A stretch of 64,000 nucleotides of DNA from Marinimicrobium hydrolyticum (GTDB lineage: Bacteria > Pseudomonadota > Gammaproteobacteria > Pseudomonadales > Cellvibrionaceae): NCBI RefSeq assembly GCF_030848505.1, contig NZ_JAVDDU010000002.1, positions 1-64,000 on the forward strand, in the 5' to 3' direction. Position numbers and translations under genes: made by a program. The notes under the pieces were generated by a model. The model made no database searches. It saw only the letters and a program-made list of their open reading frames with translations, and was not told the origin of the DNA. Positions 28,587 through 37,136 of this stretch are shown here, piece after piece (within the stretch, counting starts at the first letter, position 1; each line of letters starts with the position of its first letter).

Positions 28587-29576
28587 TCAGCCGTCTCCAG
28601 CCATGGCCTGGGCGATGATTTCCACCGAGCGCAGCCGTTTTGCGGGGTCAAATACGTCGGACACGATCATTAACTCATCGGCTCCCGTTTGCTCGATGAG
28701 CTCGTGCAATCCATTGCGCACAGTGTCGCGGCTGCCGATGACACTGCAGCGCAACATTTGCTCGGCTTGAAGCTTTTCCATGGGCGTCCAATAGGACTCG
28801 ATATCGTCAATAGGCGGCTGCATCAGGCCGCGCGCGCCGCGAAAGATATCGGCAAAGGACATTTGCTGGGAGGTTGCCAGATAGTGCGCTTCTTCGTCCG
28901 TTTCGGCGGCAATTACATTGACCCCCACTAACGCATAAGGCCTTTCCTGCTGCACCGAAGGCTGGAACGTTGTTCGATAGATTTCAAGCGCATCGTAAAG
29001 CGCTTGCGGGGCGAAATGGGAGGCAAAGCCATACGGCAACCCCAAGTTTGCCGCCAGTTGTGCGCCAAACAGGCTGGAGCCCAGTATCCAAAGAGGCACC
29101 TCAGTGCCCGAGCCGGGTACGGCTTCTATACGCTGGCTAGCGCTCTTGGGTGCTAGGTATGCCTGTAACTCCTGTACATCTTGAGGAAACTTGTCCGCAT
29201 TAGCAGGATCCCGGCGCAAGGCTCGCAACGTTATAGGGTCGGTTCCCGGTGCGCGGCCAAGCCCCAGATCAATACGCCCGGGGAAGAGTGTCTCCAAGGT
29301 GCCGAACTGCTCTGCAATGACATAGGGCGCATGGTTTGGCAGCATAATTCCACCAGCGCCTACGCGGATACGCTCGGTGCCAGCCGCGATATGGGCGATA
29401 ACAACAGCGGTAGCCGCCGTGGTGACGCCCGGTAAATTATGGTGCTCAGCCACCCACACACGACGGTAGCCCAACCGCTCAGCAAGTTGCGCCAAGGTTC
29501 GGGCTTCATTCAGAGCTGTGCGGCGGTCCGCCCCTTCCCGCACGCGGCCGAGCTCAAGAATGGAAAGTGGAATCAT
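28587..29576 (-). CDS. LLM-class flavin-dependent oxidoreductase
   Basis: Luciferase-like monooxygenase of the MsnO8 type (E. coli YhbW-like), 329 residues, reaction unknown. It starts [39 protein letters not shown] and [26 protein letters not shown] form the conserved FMN-binding barrel blocks. [14 protein letters not shown] lies near the C-terminus. The ATG at 29576 gives the family's usual N-terminus; the frame is open 18 codons more upstream. No ribosome site stands out. Confidence 0.92.
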   Translation of the reverse strand: MIPLSILELGRVREGADRRTALNEARTLAQLAERLGYRRVWVAEHHNLPGVTTAATAVVIAHIAAGTERIRVGAGGIMLPNHAPYVIAEQFGTLETLFPGRIDLGLGRAPGTDPITLRALRRDPANADKFPQDVQELQAYLAPKSASQRIEAVPGSGTEVPLWILGSSLFGAQLAANLGLPYGFASHFAPQALYDALEIYRTTFQPSVQQERPYALVGVNVIAAETDEEAHYLATSQQMSFADIFRGARGLMQPPIDDIESYWTPMEKLQAEQMLRCSVIGSRDTVRNGLHELIEQTGADELMIVSDVFDPAKRLRSVEIIAQAMAGDG

Positions 29577-29703
29577 GGAATGATCTCGTTTGAACTGTTG
29601 GCGTTGATTGCTGGCCAAGCTAGGATTCATAGCCAGTGTGTCATGTAAAAGTGGAGTTGGAAAACACCCATCGGTTCCAAGCCCTCAGGGCCGGGCCACG
29701 TCA

Positions 29704-29739
29704 CTCTCTGTTAAAATTTCCCTCTCTGTTAAAATTTCC
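29704..29739. repeat. Perfect tandem duplication of an 18-bp unit
   Basis: CTCTCTGTTAAAATTTCC occurs twice head to tail, 24 bases upstream of the small gene at 29763. It may be a promoter-region duplication. Confidence 0.8.
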
Positions 29740-29762
29740 CTTTTACTTCGTAATGAGGATCT

Positions 29763-30011
29763 ATGGTCAACAAACACATACAAGCACTGGATTTCGCCCG
29801 TAGCGGCGATTGGGACGGGGCGCACGAATTGGTGCAGGATCATTCCGATGAACTGTCCTGTCTGATTCATGGGTACCTGCACCGTGAAGAAGGCGATATA
29901 GGAAACGCCCGTTATTGGTATGGGCGAGCGGGTGCGGATATGCCGAACAATACGCTGGCGGACGAGCTGGAGCGTTTGTCCCGACTGGTGAAAGACGAGT
30001 CGGATACCTAA
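29763..30011 (+). CDS. Small conserved hypothetical protein
   Basis: An 82-residue soluble protein, mostly alpha-helical. It reads ALDFARSGDWDGAHELVQDH, then SCLIHGYLHREEGDIGNARYWYGRAG, a pattern I have seen in many proteobacterial hypothetical proteins; it looks like a single TPR-like helical pair. There is no signal or membrane segment. ATGAGGA lies just upstream of the start. Function unknown. Confidence 0.75.
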   Translation: MVNKHIQALDFARSGDWDGAHELVQDHSDELSCLIHGYLHREEGDIGNARYWYGRAGADMPNNTLADELERLSRLVKDESDT

Positions 30012-30093
30012 GAGAAGTAGGACCGCTGTAGCGGATTCGCCCCGTGTTGGTGTGGCCAGCTCCGGGGCTTATTGCTTTGCTTCGTTCCGGGTC

Positions 30094-31596
30094 TTAGTGG
30101 CGAGTCGTGGCACCGTGCCCAACCCCGCCAGGCCGCCCCGCATCAAGAAGCTCCTCACATTCGGGGACAAGAATGGGGCACTCCCCCAAGTCCGGTAGGT
30201 CGGGTATGTTGGGCAGGTTAAGGTGGTTGGCGGTAATACGGCGTTGGCCAGAGGCGCTGCCTGCCACTTTAACGATGTCACCTTCAGTCAGTTGACCAAT
30301 GAGCGCCGCCCCTACCGCACCCTGCAAATCCACAGACACGCCCATAACCACGATCTGATTCTGAGCCAAGTCGATTTGGCTCACAGGTCCTCGCAGATTC
30401 ACGCCAGTCTCAGCATCCAAACGTTTGACGCGAGTGATGATCAGTTGATCACCGGCGTAGCGGGCGAACACCTCCACGTAATCGCCCACTCGCAGTTCGT
30501 TCATATTGATCAGGCGGTTGGGGTTCGGCCCTAAGTCCTCAAACGCGGTAAGTCCGGTACTGGTGTAAGTGGTGCCCATAATCACCACCGTATTGGATTG
30601 TGGGTCCACGTCATCCACCAACGCACGAGCTCGGTATAGGCCCGGCAGCAGCAAGCGCACTTGCTGAGCCTGGAGCATTCCATTTTCCAGAGCGCCAGAC
30701 ACGGCCACCCGAACACCGGAGGTCAGTTGCTCCGCCGTACCGCCGGAGAGTTCGGCCTCCGAGGCATCGACGGTTTGCCCGTCCAGTTCAAACTGCCCGG
30801 TCGCTTGCACGTTCTTCGCCATACCCTCGAGGGAGATCCATGTGCCTTCCTCCAGAGCTGACTCGGCAGCGACAAAGCGCACCCGCATCGCGCTTAGAAC
30901 GTCTCCACTCCTTTCGCCCTGAACGCGTACCACTGCTCCATTACTTAAGTCGTCCAAACTGCCGTCTTCAAAAACGGCATCAGAGTATTGAACCTGCACG
31001 TCTCGCAACTGGAAGTGTGTGCTATCGCGGTTCAGGTTTTGAATTTCGCCACTCACTTCGTCGTCAGCGTTTTCGGCGGCGGCCGCTACGCGCGATGCGA
31101 CCAAACGGCCTTCCGAGTCCACAAAACCGCTGACATCAAGTCTGATTCCTTCACCCAGCTCTTCGAAGGTCAGGCCTGCGAAATGAGTGTCATCGTGAAC
31201 GACCAAAGTTTGCCCCATGACGGCCAATACTTTGCGGGTCGCCGTAGTATCCACGACTTCCGACACCGTACCCAGCAACGCACGGCTGTAGAGCACTCGC
31301 TGAGCCACTACTGTGCCGTGTTCATCGCGCTCCGCTTCCACCTGCACCACCATGCCCAGCTCGATAGCCTCTTCCACGACGGTTTCGCCGTTGGCGTGGA
31401 TCTGCGCGCTACTGATATCAATGCGCTCACCATTGACCAAGATGCTGCCGTAGGACGTGACACTTCCGCGCGAGGCTACCGGGCTGCCCGTGCCTTCGAT
31501 GCCGGCCGTCTGATCGTCCTCATTCGCCAGGCAGCCAATGAGCGTCAGACCCATTGTCAGGACGCAAACCTTGCGCCAGCAGTTGATCAGTTTCAT
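30094..31596 (-). CDS. DUF5666-repeat lipoprotein (copy A)
   Basis: Exported lipoprotein of 500 residues (lipobox LTLIGCLAN, Cys at about residue 22). GIEGTGSPVASRGSVTSYGSILVNGERID is the typical N-terminus of this family. Several DUF5666 beta-barrel repeats follow, each of the form VVVQVEAERDEHGTVVAQRV or VDDVDPQSNTVVIMGTTY. The C-terminal tail has two cysteines near the end. Its start overlaps the DUF6502 stop by 4 bases (ATGA), so both come from one operon. Copy B at 35616 has the same architecture. Function unknown; a surface-binding role is only a guess. Confidence 0.85.
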   Translation of the reverse strand: MKLINCWRKVCVLTMGLTLIGCLANEDDQTAGIEGTGSPVASRGSVTSYGSILVNGERIDISSAQIHANGETVVEEAIELGMVVQVEAERDEHGTVVAQRVLYSRALLGTVSEVVDTTATRKVLAVMGQTLVVHDDTHFAGLTFEELGEGIRLDVSGFVDSEGRLVASRVAAAAENADDEVSGEIQNLNRDSTHFQLRDVQVQYSDAVFEDGSLDDLSNGAVVRVQGERSGDVLSAMRVRFVAAESALEEGTWISLEGMAKNVQATGQFELDGQTVDASEAELSGGTAEQLTSGVRVAVSGALENGMLQAQQVRLLLPGLYRARALVDDVDPQSNTVVIMGTTYTSTGLTAFEDLGPNPNRLINMNELRVGDYVEVFARYAGDQLIITRVKRLDAETGVNLRGPVSQIDLAQNQIVVMGVSVDLQGAVGAALIGQLTEGDIVKVAGSASGQRRITANHLNLPNIPDLPDLGECPILVPECEELLDAGRPGGVGHGATTRH

Positions 31597-32435
31597 GAGT
31601 TGTCCTCTTGAGAGTCATCCGTGTCCGGATATTGAAAGTAGTAGAGGCCGATCCCGGCGCGAGCCTTACCAGCGCCCTCGCGTTCGGGCATGGATTCACG
31701 GTCGTACTCGGCCAACCAATCGTTGACCTTTAACAAAAACGTTTGCCCTTCTTCTGCGCTGCGCTGACGAATACGGTCCAGCAATTCAACGGGAATATGG
31801 CTGTAAGACACTGTGCGTTGAATGAAGGGGCCGGGTGCCGATTTGGAGATGTTGTGGTCCATGGTGCTCAGCAGATCCTCGGCTGCTGTACCAAAAATTC
31901 GCACGTTCTCTTGCATGTCCTCCATGGGAATGTAGCCGCGTGCTTTTAAGGCGACGCGATCGCCAGACTTGCTTACCGCCTGGATGCGCTCCAGTTCATC
32001 CAGCAGTGCGCGCACAGGCACGTCGGTGCTGTAGTCGCGTACCAGTTGCCCAAAGCTCGCCCCATTGCCCTGATCATCAATGATCAGCTCCGCTGGCTCA
32101 CCTTGTGCATTGTGAAAGCGCACATCATTCAACCAGCCGGTAATCACCCGGGCTGCCGCTGTCGGTCGCTCGCTTGCCCCGTCCGATAGCGGGTGGGGGC
32201 GCTCCAACAGCTTGGCGATATCTTTGCGATTGATCCCAGTCAGCACGGCCATGCGCGAAAGGCTCTGTTTACGCCCCGGCAGTGAAAAGTCCTCTCGCGC
32301 CACGTCCACATAGGCATGCCGGGCAATGTCCGCGAACAGCCGGTAGGACACGCCGTGGCGCATCAACAGGCGCACCATCGGCCTCAGCACTTTGTATAGG
32401 GCCCGAAAGAGGGCTTTTTGGGTTTCATCGCTCAT
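31593..32435 (-). CDS. DUF6502 family protein, putative autoregulatory DNA-binding protein (copy A)
   Basis: A 280-residue cytoplasmic protein. Residues 1-50 are conserved with copy B (LRPMVRLL.RHGVSYR.FADIARH.YVDVAR.DFSLPGRKQ). SLSRMAVLTGINRKDIAKLL at about residues 58-78 looks like a helix-turn-helix, so I infer a transcription regulator. The start has no ribosome site: a TATAAT box ends 6 bases before the ATG, with TTTACA 16 bases further upstream, so transcription should begin at or next to the ATG and the mRNA may be leaderless. The palindromic operator covers that -10 box. Confidence 0.8.
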   Translation of the reverse strand: MSDETQKALFRALYKVLRPMVRLLMRHGVSYRLFADIARHAYVDVAREDFSLPGRKQSLSRMAVLTGINRKDIAKLLERPHPLSDGASERPTAAARVITGWLNDVRFHNAQGEPAELIIDDQGNGASFGQLVRDYSTDVPVRALLDELERIQAVSKSGDRVALKARGYIPMEDMQENVRIFGTAAEDLLSTMDHNISKSAPGPFIQRTVSYSHIPVELLDRIRQRSAEEGQTFLLKVNDWLAEYDRESMPEREGAGKARAGIGLYYFQYPDTDDSQEDNS

Positions 32436-32436
32436 A

Positions 32437-32454
32437 TTGGGATTATAGTGTCAA
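32437..32454 (-). promoter_or_regulatory. Operator O1 over the DUF6502-A promoter
   Basis: Plus-strand sequence TTGGGATTATAGTGTCAA, an imperfect palindrome (TTG...CAA around ATTATAGT). On the minus strand it holds TATAAT, the -10 box of the DUF6502-A promoter. It differs from O2 and O3 by one base. Confidence 0.7.
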
Positions 32455-32469
32455 ATTGGCTTTTGTAAA
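32442..32469 (-). promoter_or_regulatory. Sigma70-type promoter of DUF6502-A
   Basis: Minus strand: TTTACA (32469-32464), 16-base spacer, TATAAT (32447-32442). The expected start point is at or next to the ATG at 32435. Confidence 0.6.
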
Positions 32470-32500
32470 TGTGAACCACCTCACTCTTTGCGCTCCATAT

Positions 32501-32518
32501 TTGGGACTATAGTGTCAA
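32501..32518 (+). promoter_or_regulatory. Operator O2 upstream of the double DUF4382 gene
   Basis: TTGGGACTATAGTGTCAA. ACTATAGT is a perfect 8-bp palindrome and the outer TTG/CAA also match. TATAGT inside it is a -10-like box, giving a 5' leader of about 81 bases before the ATG at 32601. The -35 region is weak. Confidence 0.7.
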
Positions 32519-32600
32519 AAAAGGAGATTAACTCGAATTCTCTTTGCTCAGGTAGGCGTAATCAGCGCCTTTAGACACACGCAACACAGTGAGGTGAATC

Positions 32601-34370
32601 ATGACCACATACCGAAAGTATCTGACCCAACTAGTCCTGGCGGCATTCTGCGCAGCGTTGGTGGCCTGTGGTGGCAGCGATCCCGCCGAAGAGAACCGGG
32701 GAAGCGACACAGACAGCAGCAACGACACAGGGAGTTTTACTCTTGACGTGACCGACGCCGCCGTGGATCTCGCCAGCCAAGTAGTGGTGGAGTTTTCCGG
32801 CGTATCCATTAAGCCTGCTGCCGGCGATGTCGTGACGTTCGAGTTTGATCAGGCCATGAGCATTGATTTACTCGCCCTGCAGGGTTCGGCGTCGCAGAAC
32901 CTGGTGGCCAATGCGGAAGTGCCCGCCGGGGACTATGAGTGGATTGAGCTGCACGTAAACGCTGAAAACGACGGCGTTTTGGATTCCTACGTGGAGCTTA
33001 AAACCGGGAATGTTTTGGAACTGAGCATTCCCAGCGGGGCCCAGAGTGGGTTGAGACTGGTCAGTGGCTTTACCGTCAACGCTGGGGGCCACGCCGACTT
33101 CACGGTTGATGTGGACTTGCGTAAGTCCATAATCCTGCCCCCCACTAACATTTTGGACGGTGCGCTATTCAGACCCGCCTTACGGTTGATAGACAACACG
33201 ACGTCCGGGACTGTGACTGGCGAGGTGGAGAGCGAGCTACTCACGGCTTACTGTGAAGATCCAGCCAATCAGGCCGGCGCGGTCTATGTGTTTAGCGGAG
33301 CCGATGCCAGTGTATCCGACGTACGCGGTAGCGACTCTGACCCCCTCACTACAGCCCTGGTAAATTATGAAGACGGCGAGTACCGCTACGAAGTGGGTTT
33401 TCTGGCTGAGGGCGAGTACACCCTGGCGTACACTTGTGACGCGTACAAGGACGACCCGGAACACGCCGACAGCCTGACCTTTGTGGGCGAAACCAACGTT
33501 TCTGTACAAGCCGATGCTGAGACTGAGCTTAATTTCACCAGCGAGAGTGAAGCTTCCAGCGGCACCATGAGCATGGACATCACCGACGCGCCGGTCGACA
33601 GCGCCAACAAGGTGGTTGTTCAATTTGACGGCGTGGTGGTCGGCAGTAGCTCCGACTCTGGCCGCAAAATCATCGAGTTTGATGAACCTGTAAGCTTGGA
33701 TCTGCTGACGTTGCAGGGTCAAAACAGCGCATCGCTCTTTACTCACGAAACCCTCGCCGCTGGCGTTTATGAGTACATTCAGTTGATGATCACCGCCGAA
33801 GCCAACGGTGAACTGACCTCCTACATTGAGTATGAAGACGGCACTCAGGCTGAGCTCTTTATCCCCAGCGGCGGGGCTTCGGGGTTGAAACTGCACGGTC
33901 CCTTCCACGTGGAAGCCGGGGAGAGTCATGAATTTGTGGTGGACTTTGATCTGCGCAAATCCGTGCATTATCACCACAGCATGCACTCCGCCATCCTGCG
34001 CCCCGCGTTGCGAATTGTAGATAAAGCCTCCGCCACACACATTCGCGGCGAAGTGGAAGAGAGCCGAATCACGGGCGCTCATTGCAGCACCCACGCCGCC
34101 GTGTACGTGTTCGAGGGCAGTGACGCCCAACCCGATGAACTGGGTAGCGACAACGAGCCCCTGACGTCTGCCCTGGTACAGGCCACCGCCAATGGCGGTT
34201 TTGAGTACGAGGTGGGCTTCCTGGCACCCGGTGACTACACCCTGGCCCTCACCTGCCAGGCAGACCTGGATGACCCGGAGTACGGTAACGATGGCATCGT
34301 CTTCGAACACAGCGCCAACGTGAGCCTGGAGGCACACATTGAGCTGGAACTGAATATCGGCTTGCAATAA
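32601..34370 (+). CDS. Lipoprotein with two DUF4382 modules
   Basis: Exported lipoprotein of 589 residues (lipobox AALVACGG). The first module (about residues 45-310) is very close to the protein at 34557: VVVEFSGVSIKPA, IDLLALQGSAS, LHVNAENDGVLDSYVEL, DLRKSIILPP, then YVFSGADASVSDVRGSD and EVGFLAEGEYTLAYTCDA. The second (about 318-589) repeats this plan in a more diverged, His-rich form (HYHHSMHS). So it is an internal duplication. It is controlled by operator O2, and a strong hairpin follows. Function unknown; the modules look like beta-sandwich binding domains (inference). Confidence 0.85.
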   Translation: MTTYRKYLTQLVLAAFCAALVACGGSDPAEENRGSDTDSSNDTGSFTLDVTDAAVDLASQVVVEFSGVSIKPAAGDVVTFEFDQAMSIDLLALQGSASQNLVANAEVPAGDYEWIELHVNAENDGVLDSYVELKTGNVLELSIPSGAQSGLRLVSGFTVNAGGHADFTVDVDLRKSIILPPTNILDGALFRPALRLIDNTTSGTVTGEVESELLTAYCEDPANQAGAVYVFSGADASVSDVRGSDSDPLTTALVNYEDGEYRYEVGFLAEGEYTLAYTCDAYKDDPEHADSLTFVGETNVSVQADAETELNFTSESEASSGTMSMDITDAPVDSANKVVVQFDGVVVGSSSDSGRKIIEFDEPVSLDLLTLQGQNSASLFTHETLAAGVYEYIQLMITAEANGELTSYIEYEDGTQAELFIPSGGASGLKLHGPFHVEAGESHEFVVDFDLRKSVHYHHSMHSAILRPALRIVDKASATHIRGEVEESRITGAHCSTHAAVYVFEGSDAQPDELGSDNEPLTSALVQATANGGFEYEVGFLAPGDYTLALTCQADLDDPEYGNDGIVFEHSANVSLEAHIELELNIGLQ

Positions 34371-34379
34371 TCGCTGACT

Positions 34380-34411
34380 GCACGCTGTGGCTCACTTGAG
34401 TCACAGCGTGC
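34380..34411 (+). terminator. Strong hairpin after the double DUF4382 gene
   Basis: GCACGCTGTG and CACAGCGTGC form a perfect 10-bp stem, with CTCA/TGAG continuing inside. There is no T run after it, so it may protect the mRNA 3' end rather than terminate on its own. Confidence 0.5.
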
Positions 34412-34440
34412 CATTAAACAATCCCTTACCCCGTTTTTGC

Positions 34441-34468
34441 TTTACAAGGGTTAATTTGGGACTATAGT
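34441..34468 (+). promoter_or_regulatory. Sigma70-type promoter of the second DUF4382 gene
   Basis: TTTACA at 34441-34446, 16-base spacer, TATAGT at 34463-34468. The same boxes and spacing are seen at the DUF6502-A promoter. The -10 box lies inside operator O3. Confidence 0.6.
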
Positions 34469-34473
34469 GTCAA
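34456..34473 (+). promoter_or_regulatory. Operator O3 upstream of the DUF4382 gene at 34557
   Basis: TTGGGACTATAGTGTCAA, identical to O2 over all 18 bases, in a different surrounding sequence. The leader from the predicted start to the ATG is about 82 bases, the same as for O2. Confidence 0.75.
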
Positions 34474-34556
34474 ATACAAGTGAAAAACGGTCTTCCACGT
34501 CCGGTGCAGGCGACACACTCACGGTCGACGAATCATCAATACAGAGGTACGGCATT

Positions 34557-35531
34557 ATGAAAATTATTCCTAAACACACCACCAAATTGTTACTGGCGGC
34601 CTCCATCGGAACCCTAGTCGCCTGTGGTGGCTCTACCAGCGGAAACGCCAGCGGCGAAACCGGCCATTTCAGTCTGGCCGTCACCGATGCCCCCATCGAT
34701 TCAGCCACCCACGTCGTGGTGGAGTTTACCGGGGTGTCCATCAAGCCCGCGGACGGCGAGGCCATTGTTTTTGAGTTTGATGAGCCCAAAAGCATTGACC
34801 TGCTGGCCCTTCAGGGCTCGGCCTCCGAAAGCCTTCTGACCAATGAAGAGGTCCCCGCTGGCCAGTACAACTGGATTCGGCTGCACGTGAATGCCGAGCA
34901 CGACGGCGTTTTGGATTCCTATATTGAGTTGGAAACGGGTAACCAGTTGGAGCTTCGAGTACCCAGTGGCAGCCAAAGCGGTCTGAAGCTAGTCAGCGGG
35001 TTCGCCGTCAATGCGGGCGCTAGTGCGGATTTCACCATCGATTTTGACTTGCGCAAGTCCATCGTCCTGCCGCCGGGGCTTAGCGGTGCCATGCTCAAAC
35101 CCGCGTTACGCTTGGTTGATAACACGGTATCCGGCAGCATTGCCGGCTCCGTAGACGCCGAATTAATCACCGCCCGGTGTGAAGATCCCGCCAACGAATC
35201 CGGCGCGGTGTACGTATTCAGCGGCGCCGATGCGAGCGTCAGTGATGTCAGCGGCTCGGACAATGATCCGTTGATAACCGCGCTGGTTAATCATGACGGG
35301 AACGAGTATCGGTACGAAGTAGGCTTTTTGGCTGAAGGCGATTACACCCTGTCCTACACCTGTGACGCCCGTCTGGACGACCCGGAAGCGGAAGATGACT
35401 TAACCTTCGTAGGCACCGCCAACGCTTCGGTAGAAGCGGGCGCAGAAACGGAACTGAACTTTACGGTAGAAAGTGAGGAGACTGAAGAAGACGAAGAAAC
35501 CGAAGAAGGTGACGAGTCTTCTGAAGAGTAA
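34557..35531 (+). CDS. DUF4382 domain lipoprotein with acidic tail
   Basis: Exported lipoprotein of 324 residues. The ATG at 34557 gives a signal peptide MKIIPKHTTKLLLAASIGTLVACGG with lipobox LVACGG; the frame is open 30 codons upstream. The DUF4382 domain (SLAVTDAPIDSATHVVVEFTG and following) and the C-terminal domain (YVFSGADASVSDVSGSD) closely match module 1 of the gene at 32601, so the two arose by recent duplication. The last 20 residues are almost all Glu, Asp, Thr and Ser. It is controlled by operator O3 and ends at a bidirectional terminator. Confidence 0.87.
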   Translation: MKIIPKHTTKLLLAASIGTLVACGGSTSGNASGETGHFSLAVTDAPIDSATHVVVEFTGVSIKPADGEAIVFEFDEPKSIDLLALQGSASESLLTNEEVPAGQYNWIRLHVNAEHDGVLDSYIELETGNQLELRVPSGSQSGLKLVSGFAVNAGASADFTIDFDLRKSIVLPPGLSGAMLKPALRLVDNTVSGSIAGSVDAELITARCEDPANESGAVYVFSGADASVSDVSGSDNDPLITALVNHDGNEYRYEVGFLAEGDYTLSYTCDARLDDPEAEDDLTFVGTANASVEAGAETELNFTVESEETEEDEETEEGDESSEE

Positions 35532-35562
35532 AACACAACGCACCGGCTCCGCCGGTAAGCCA

Positions 35563-35599
35563 TAAAAAAAGCCGCGGTGATTTCATCGCGGCTTTTTTT
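35563..35599. terminator. Bidirectional terminator between convergent DUF4382 and DUF5666 genes
   Basis: GCCGCG and CGCGGC pair, with an inner TGA/TCA, flanked by seven A and seven T residues, so it can stop transcription from both sides. Confidence 0.9.
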
Positions 35600-35615
35600 A
35601 TGGGTGTAAAAGGTT

Positions 35616-37136
35616 TTAGAAGCGGAAGGTGGGCGGCTCCATACCATCCCACTCAAGACGGCTGGAGGTCAGTTCCCTCGGTGGCGCACAGCCCAGTCCC
35701 GGCGGGAAACATCCAGACAAACCGGGAACATCCAAGATATTCAGGACCTCGGCACTGATCTCACGGGAGCCCGTCAAGGTGCCCTCTACCGTGACCATAT
35801 CTCCCAAACTCAGGTTCGGAATCATTTCAGCCCCAAGATCTTCACCCAGGTTCACCCACACGTTTTTCACCATAATTTGATTATCCGCCTGGTTGATCTC
35901 CGTTACTGGACCACGAAGAGTGACGACGCCGGAATCACCATCAATACGTTTGATGCGTGTGGCCAAAACCTGCTCGCCCAAGTCTCGCGCGAACAATTCC
36001 ACTTGGTCGCCGACGCGGATTTCGGTCATGCCAATCAAACGATTGGGAGAGGGCGTTCGATCCTCAAAAGCCGTTAAGGAAGTTGCTACGTAGGTAAGCC
36101 CCATGACCACAACTTCACCCGTGGCGGGATTGATATCTTCCACCGTGCCGACCACCCGCTCAACACCGGGCAACACCAATCGCAATTCTTCAGCCTTCAG
36201 CTCACTGCCTTCAATCCGACCCTTGACCATAACCCGGATGCCATTCGCCAATTGATCTAGCTCGCCGCCGGAGATGCTGGCGTCCTCTGCATTCACGGAC
36301 ACACCGTTCAAGCGGAAGTTGGCGGCGGATTGATAACCCCGAACCACTCCTTCCAGAGAAACGCGTGTACCATCGGGCATGGATGCGGCATCCTGATCAC
36401 GGAGGGTGACGCGCTCGGCCACGAACGAATCCCCATTCTTGGCACCGCGCACCGACACCCTTTGACCCTCAGCCAAGGTATCCGCGCTCACACCAACGAA
36501 GACAGCCTGCGCGTAGTCCACACTCAGGCTACCCAGCTGGAAAGTCGCGGCGCTGGCGTTAAGCCCCTGCACGTCCGCATTGACTTCACCCATGGCATTC
36601 GTCGCGGCCTGGGCCACCCTGGTGGCCGTAACGCGGCCTTCGGCGTCAACGAAGCCACTGACGTCCAGAGTCACGCCCTTATCCAATTCTTCGAAAGCAA
36701 TCCCCGCAAAGTGCGTGTCATCGTGCACGATTAAGGTTTGCCCGAGGACCTTCAATTCTTTATGGGTACTGCCGACATGAATGACCTCGCTGACCGGACC
36801 CTGCAAATTCCGGTTATAGCGGACGTTGAGCACGTTGACTGAACCACGTCTATCCCGCTCCGCCTCAATGTATACATTCATGCCCAGTTTAATGGCATCC
36901 TCCGTCGCCGACTCGTCATTAACCTGAATCGCCGCGCCACCGATCTCTACGCGCTGCCCATTCACAATCACACTACCGTAAGCAGTGACCGTTCCCTGGG
37001 TGTTTTCACTGGTGGCGGGCGCACCTGTGCCTTCGATTCCCGCCACATAGGTATCGCTTTCCGTCAAGCAACCGCTCAGCGCCATTGCCAGCGCCAACAT
37101 AAGCGGCAAAGAATTTCTGGGCGCGAATAAACTCAT
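35616..37136 (-). CDS. DUF5666-repeat lipoprotein (copy B)
   Basis: Exported lipoprotein of 506 residues (lipobox ALSGCLT, Cys at about residue 23). It has the same plan as copy A: GIEGTGAP, TVTAYGSVIVNGQRVEIGGA, then repeated DUF5666 units such as VLGQTLIVHDDTHFAGIAFEELD, which is nearly identical in copy A. Two short repeats near the C-terminus read VTLRGPVTEINQADNQIMV. Its start overlaps the DUF6502-B stop by 4 bases. The copies are full-length and both look functional. Function unknown. Confidence 0.85.
   Translation of the reverse strand: MSLFAPRNSLPLMLALAMALSGCLTESDTYVAGIEGTGAPATSENTQGTVTAYGSVIVNGQRVEIGGAAIQVNDESATEDAIKLGMNVYIEAERDRRGSVNVLNVRYNRNLQGPVSEVIHVGSTHKELKVLGQTLIVHDDTHFAGIAFEELDKGVTLDVSGFVDAEGRVTATRVAQAATNAMGEVNADVQGLNASAATFQLGSLSVDYAQAVFVGVSADTLAEGQRVSVRGAKNGDSFVAERVTLRDQDAASMPDGTRVSLEGVVRGYQSAANFRLNGVSVNAEDASISGGELDQLANGIRVMVKGRIEGSELKAEELRLVLPGVERVVGTVEDINPATGEVVVMGLTYVATSLTAFEDRTPSPNRLIGMTEIRVGDQVELFARDLGEQVLATRIKRIDGDSGVVTLRGPVTEINQADNQIMVKNVWVNLGEDLGAEMIPNLSLGDMVTVEGTLTGSREISAEVLNILDVPGLSGCFPPGLGCAPPRELTSSRLEWDGMEPPTFRF

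Noticed and set aside
30600-31133. Open frame of 177 codons on the plus strand inside DUF5666 copy A
   Set aside because: Arg/Pro-rich shadow of the lipoprotein gene, with no family features.
33237-34367. Open frame of 376 codons antisense to the double DUF4382 gene
   Set aside because: Fully antisense to a well-supported gene, with a His/Val/Gly-rich sequence typical of a shadow frame.
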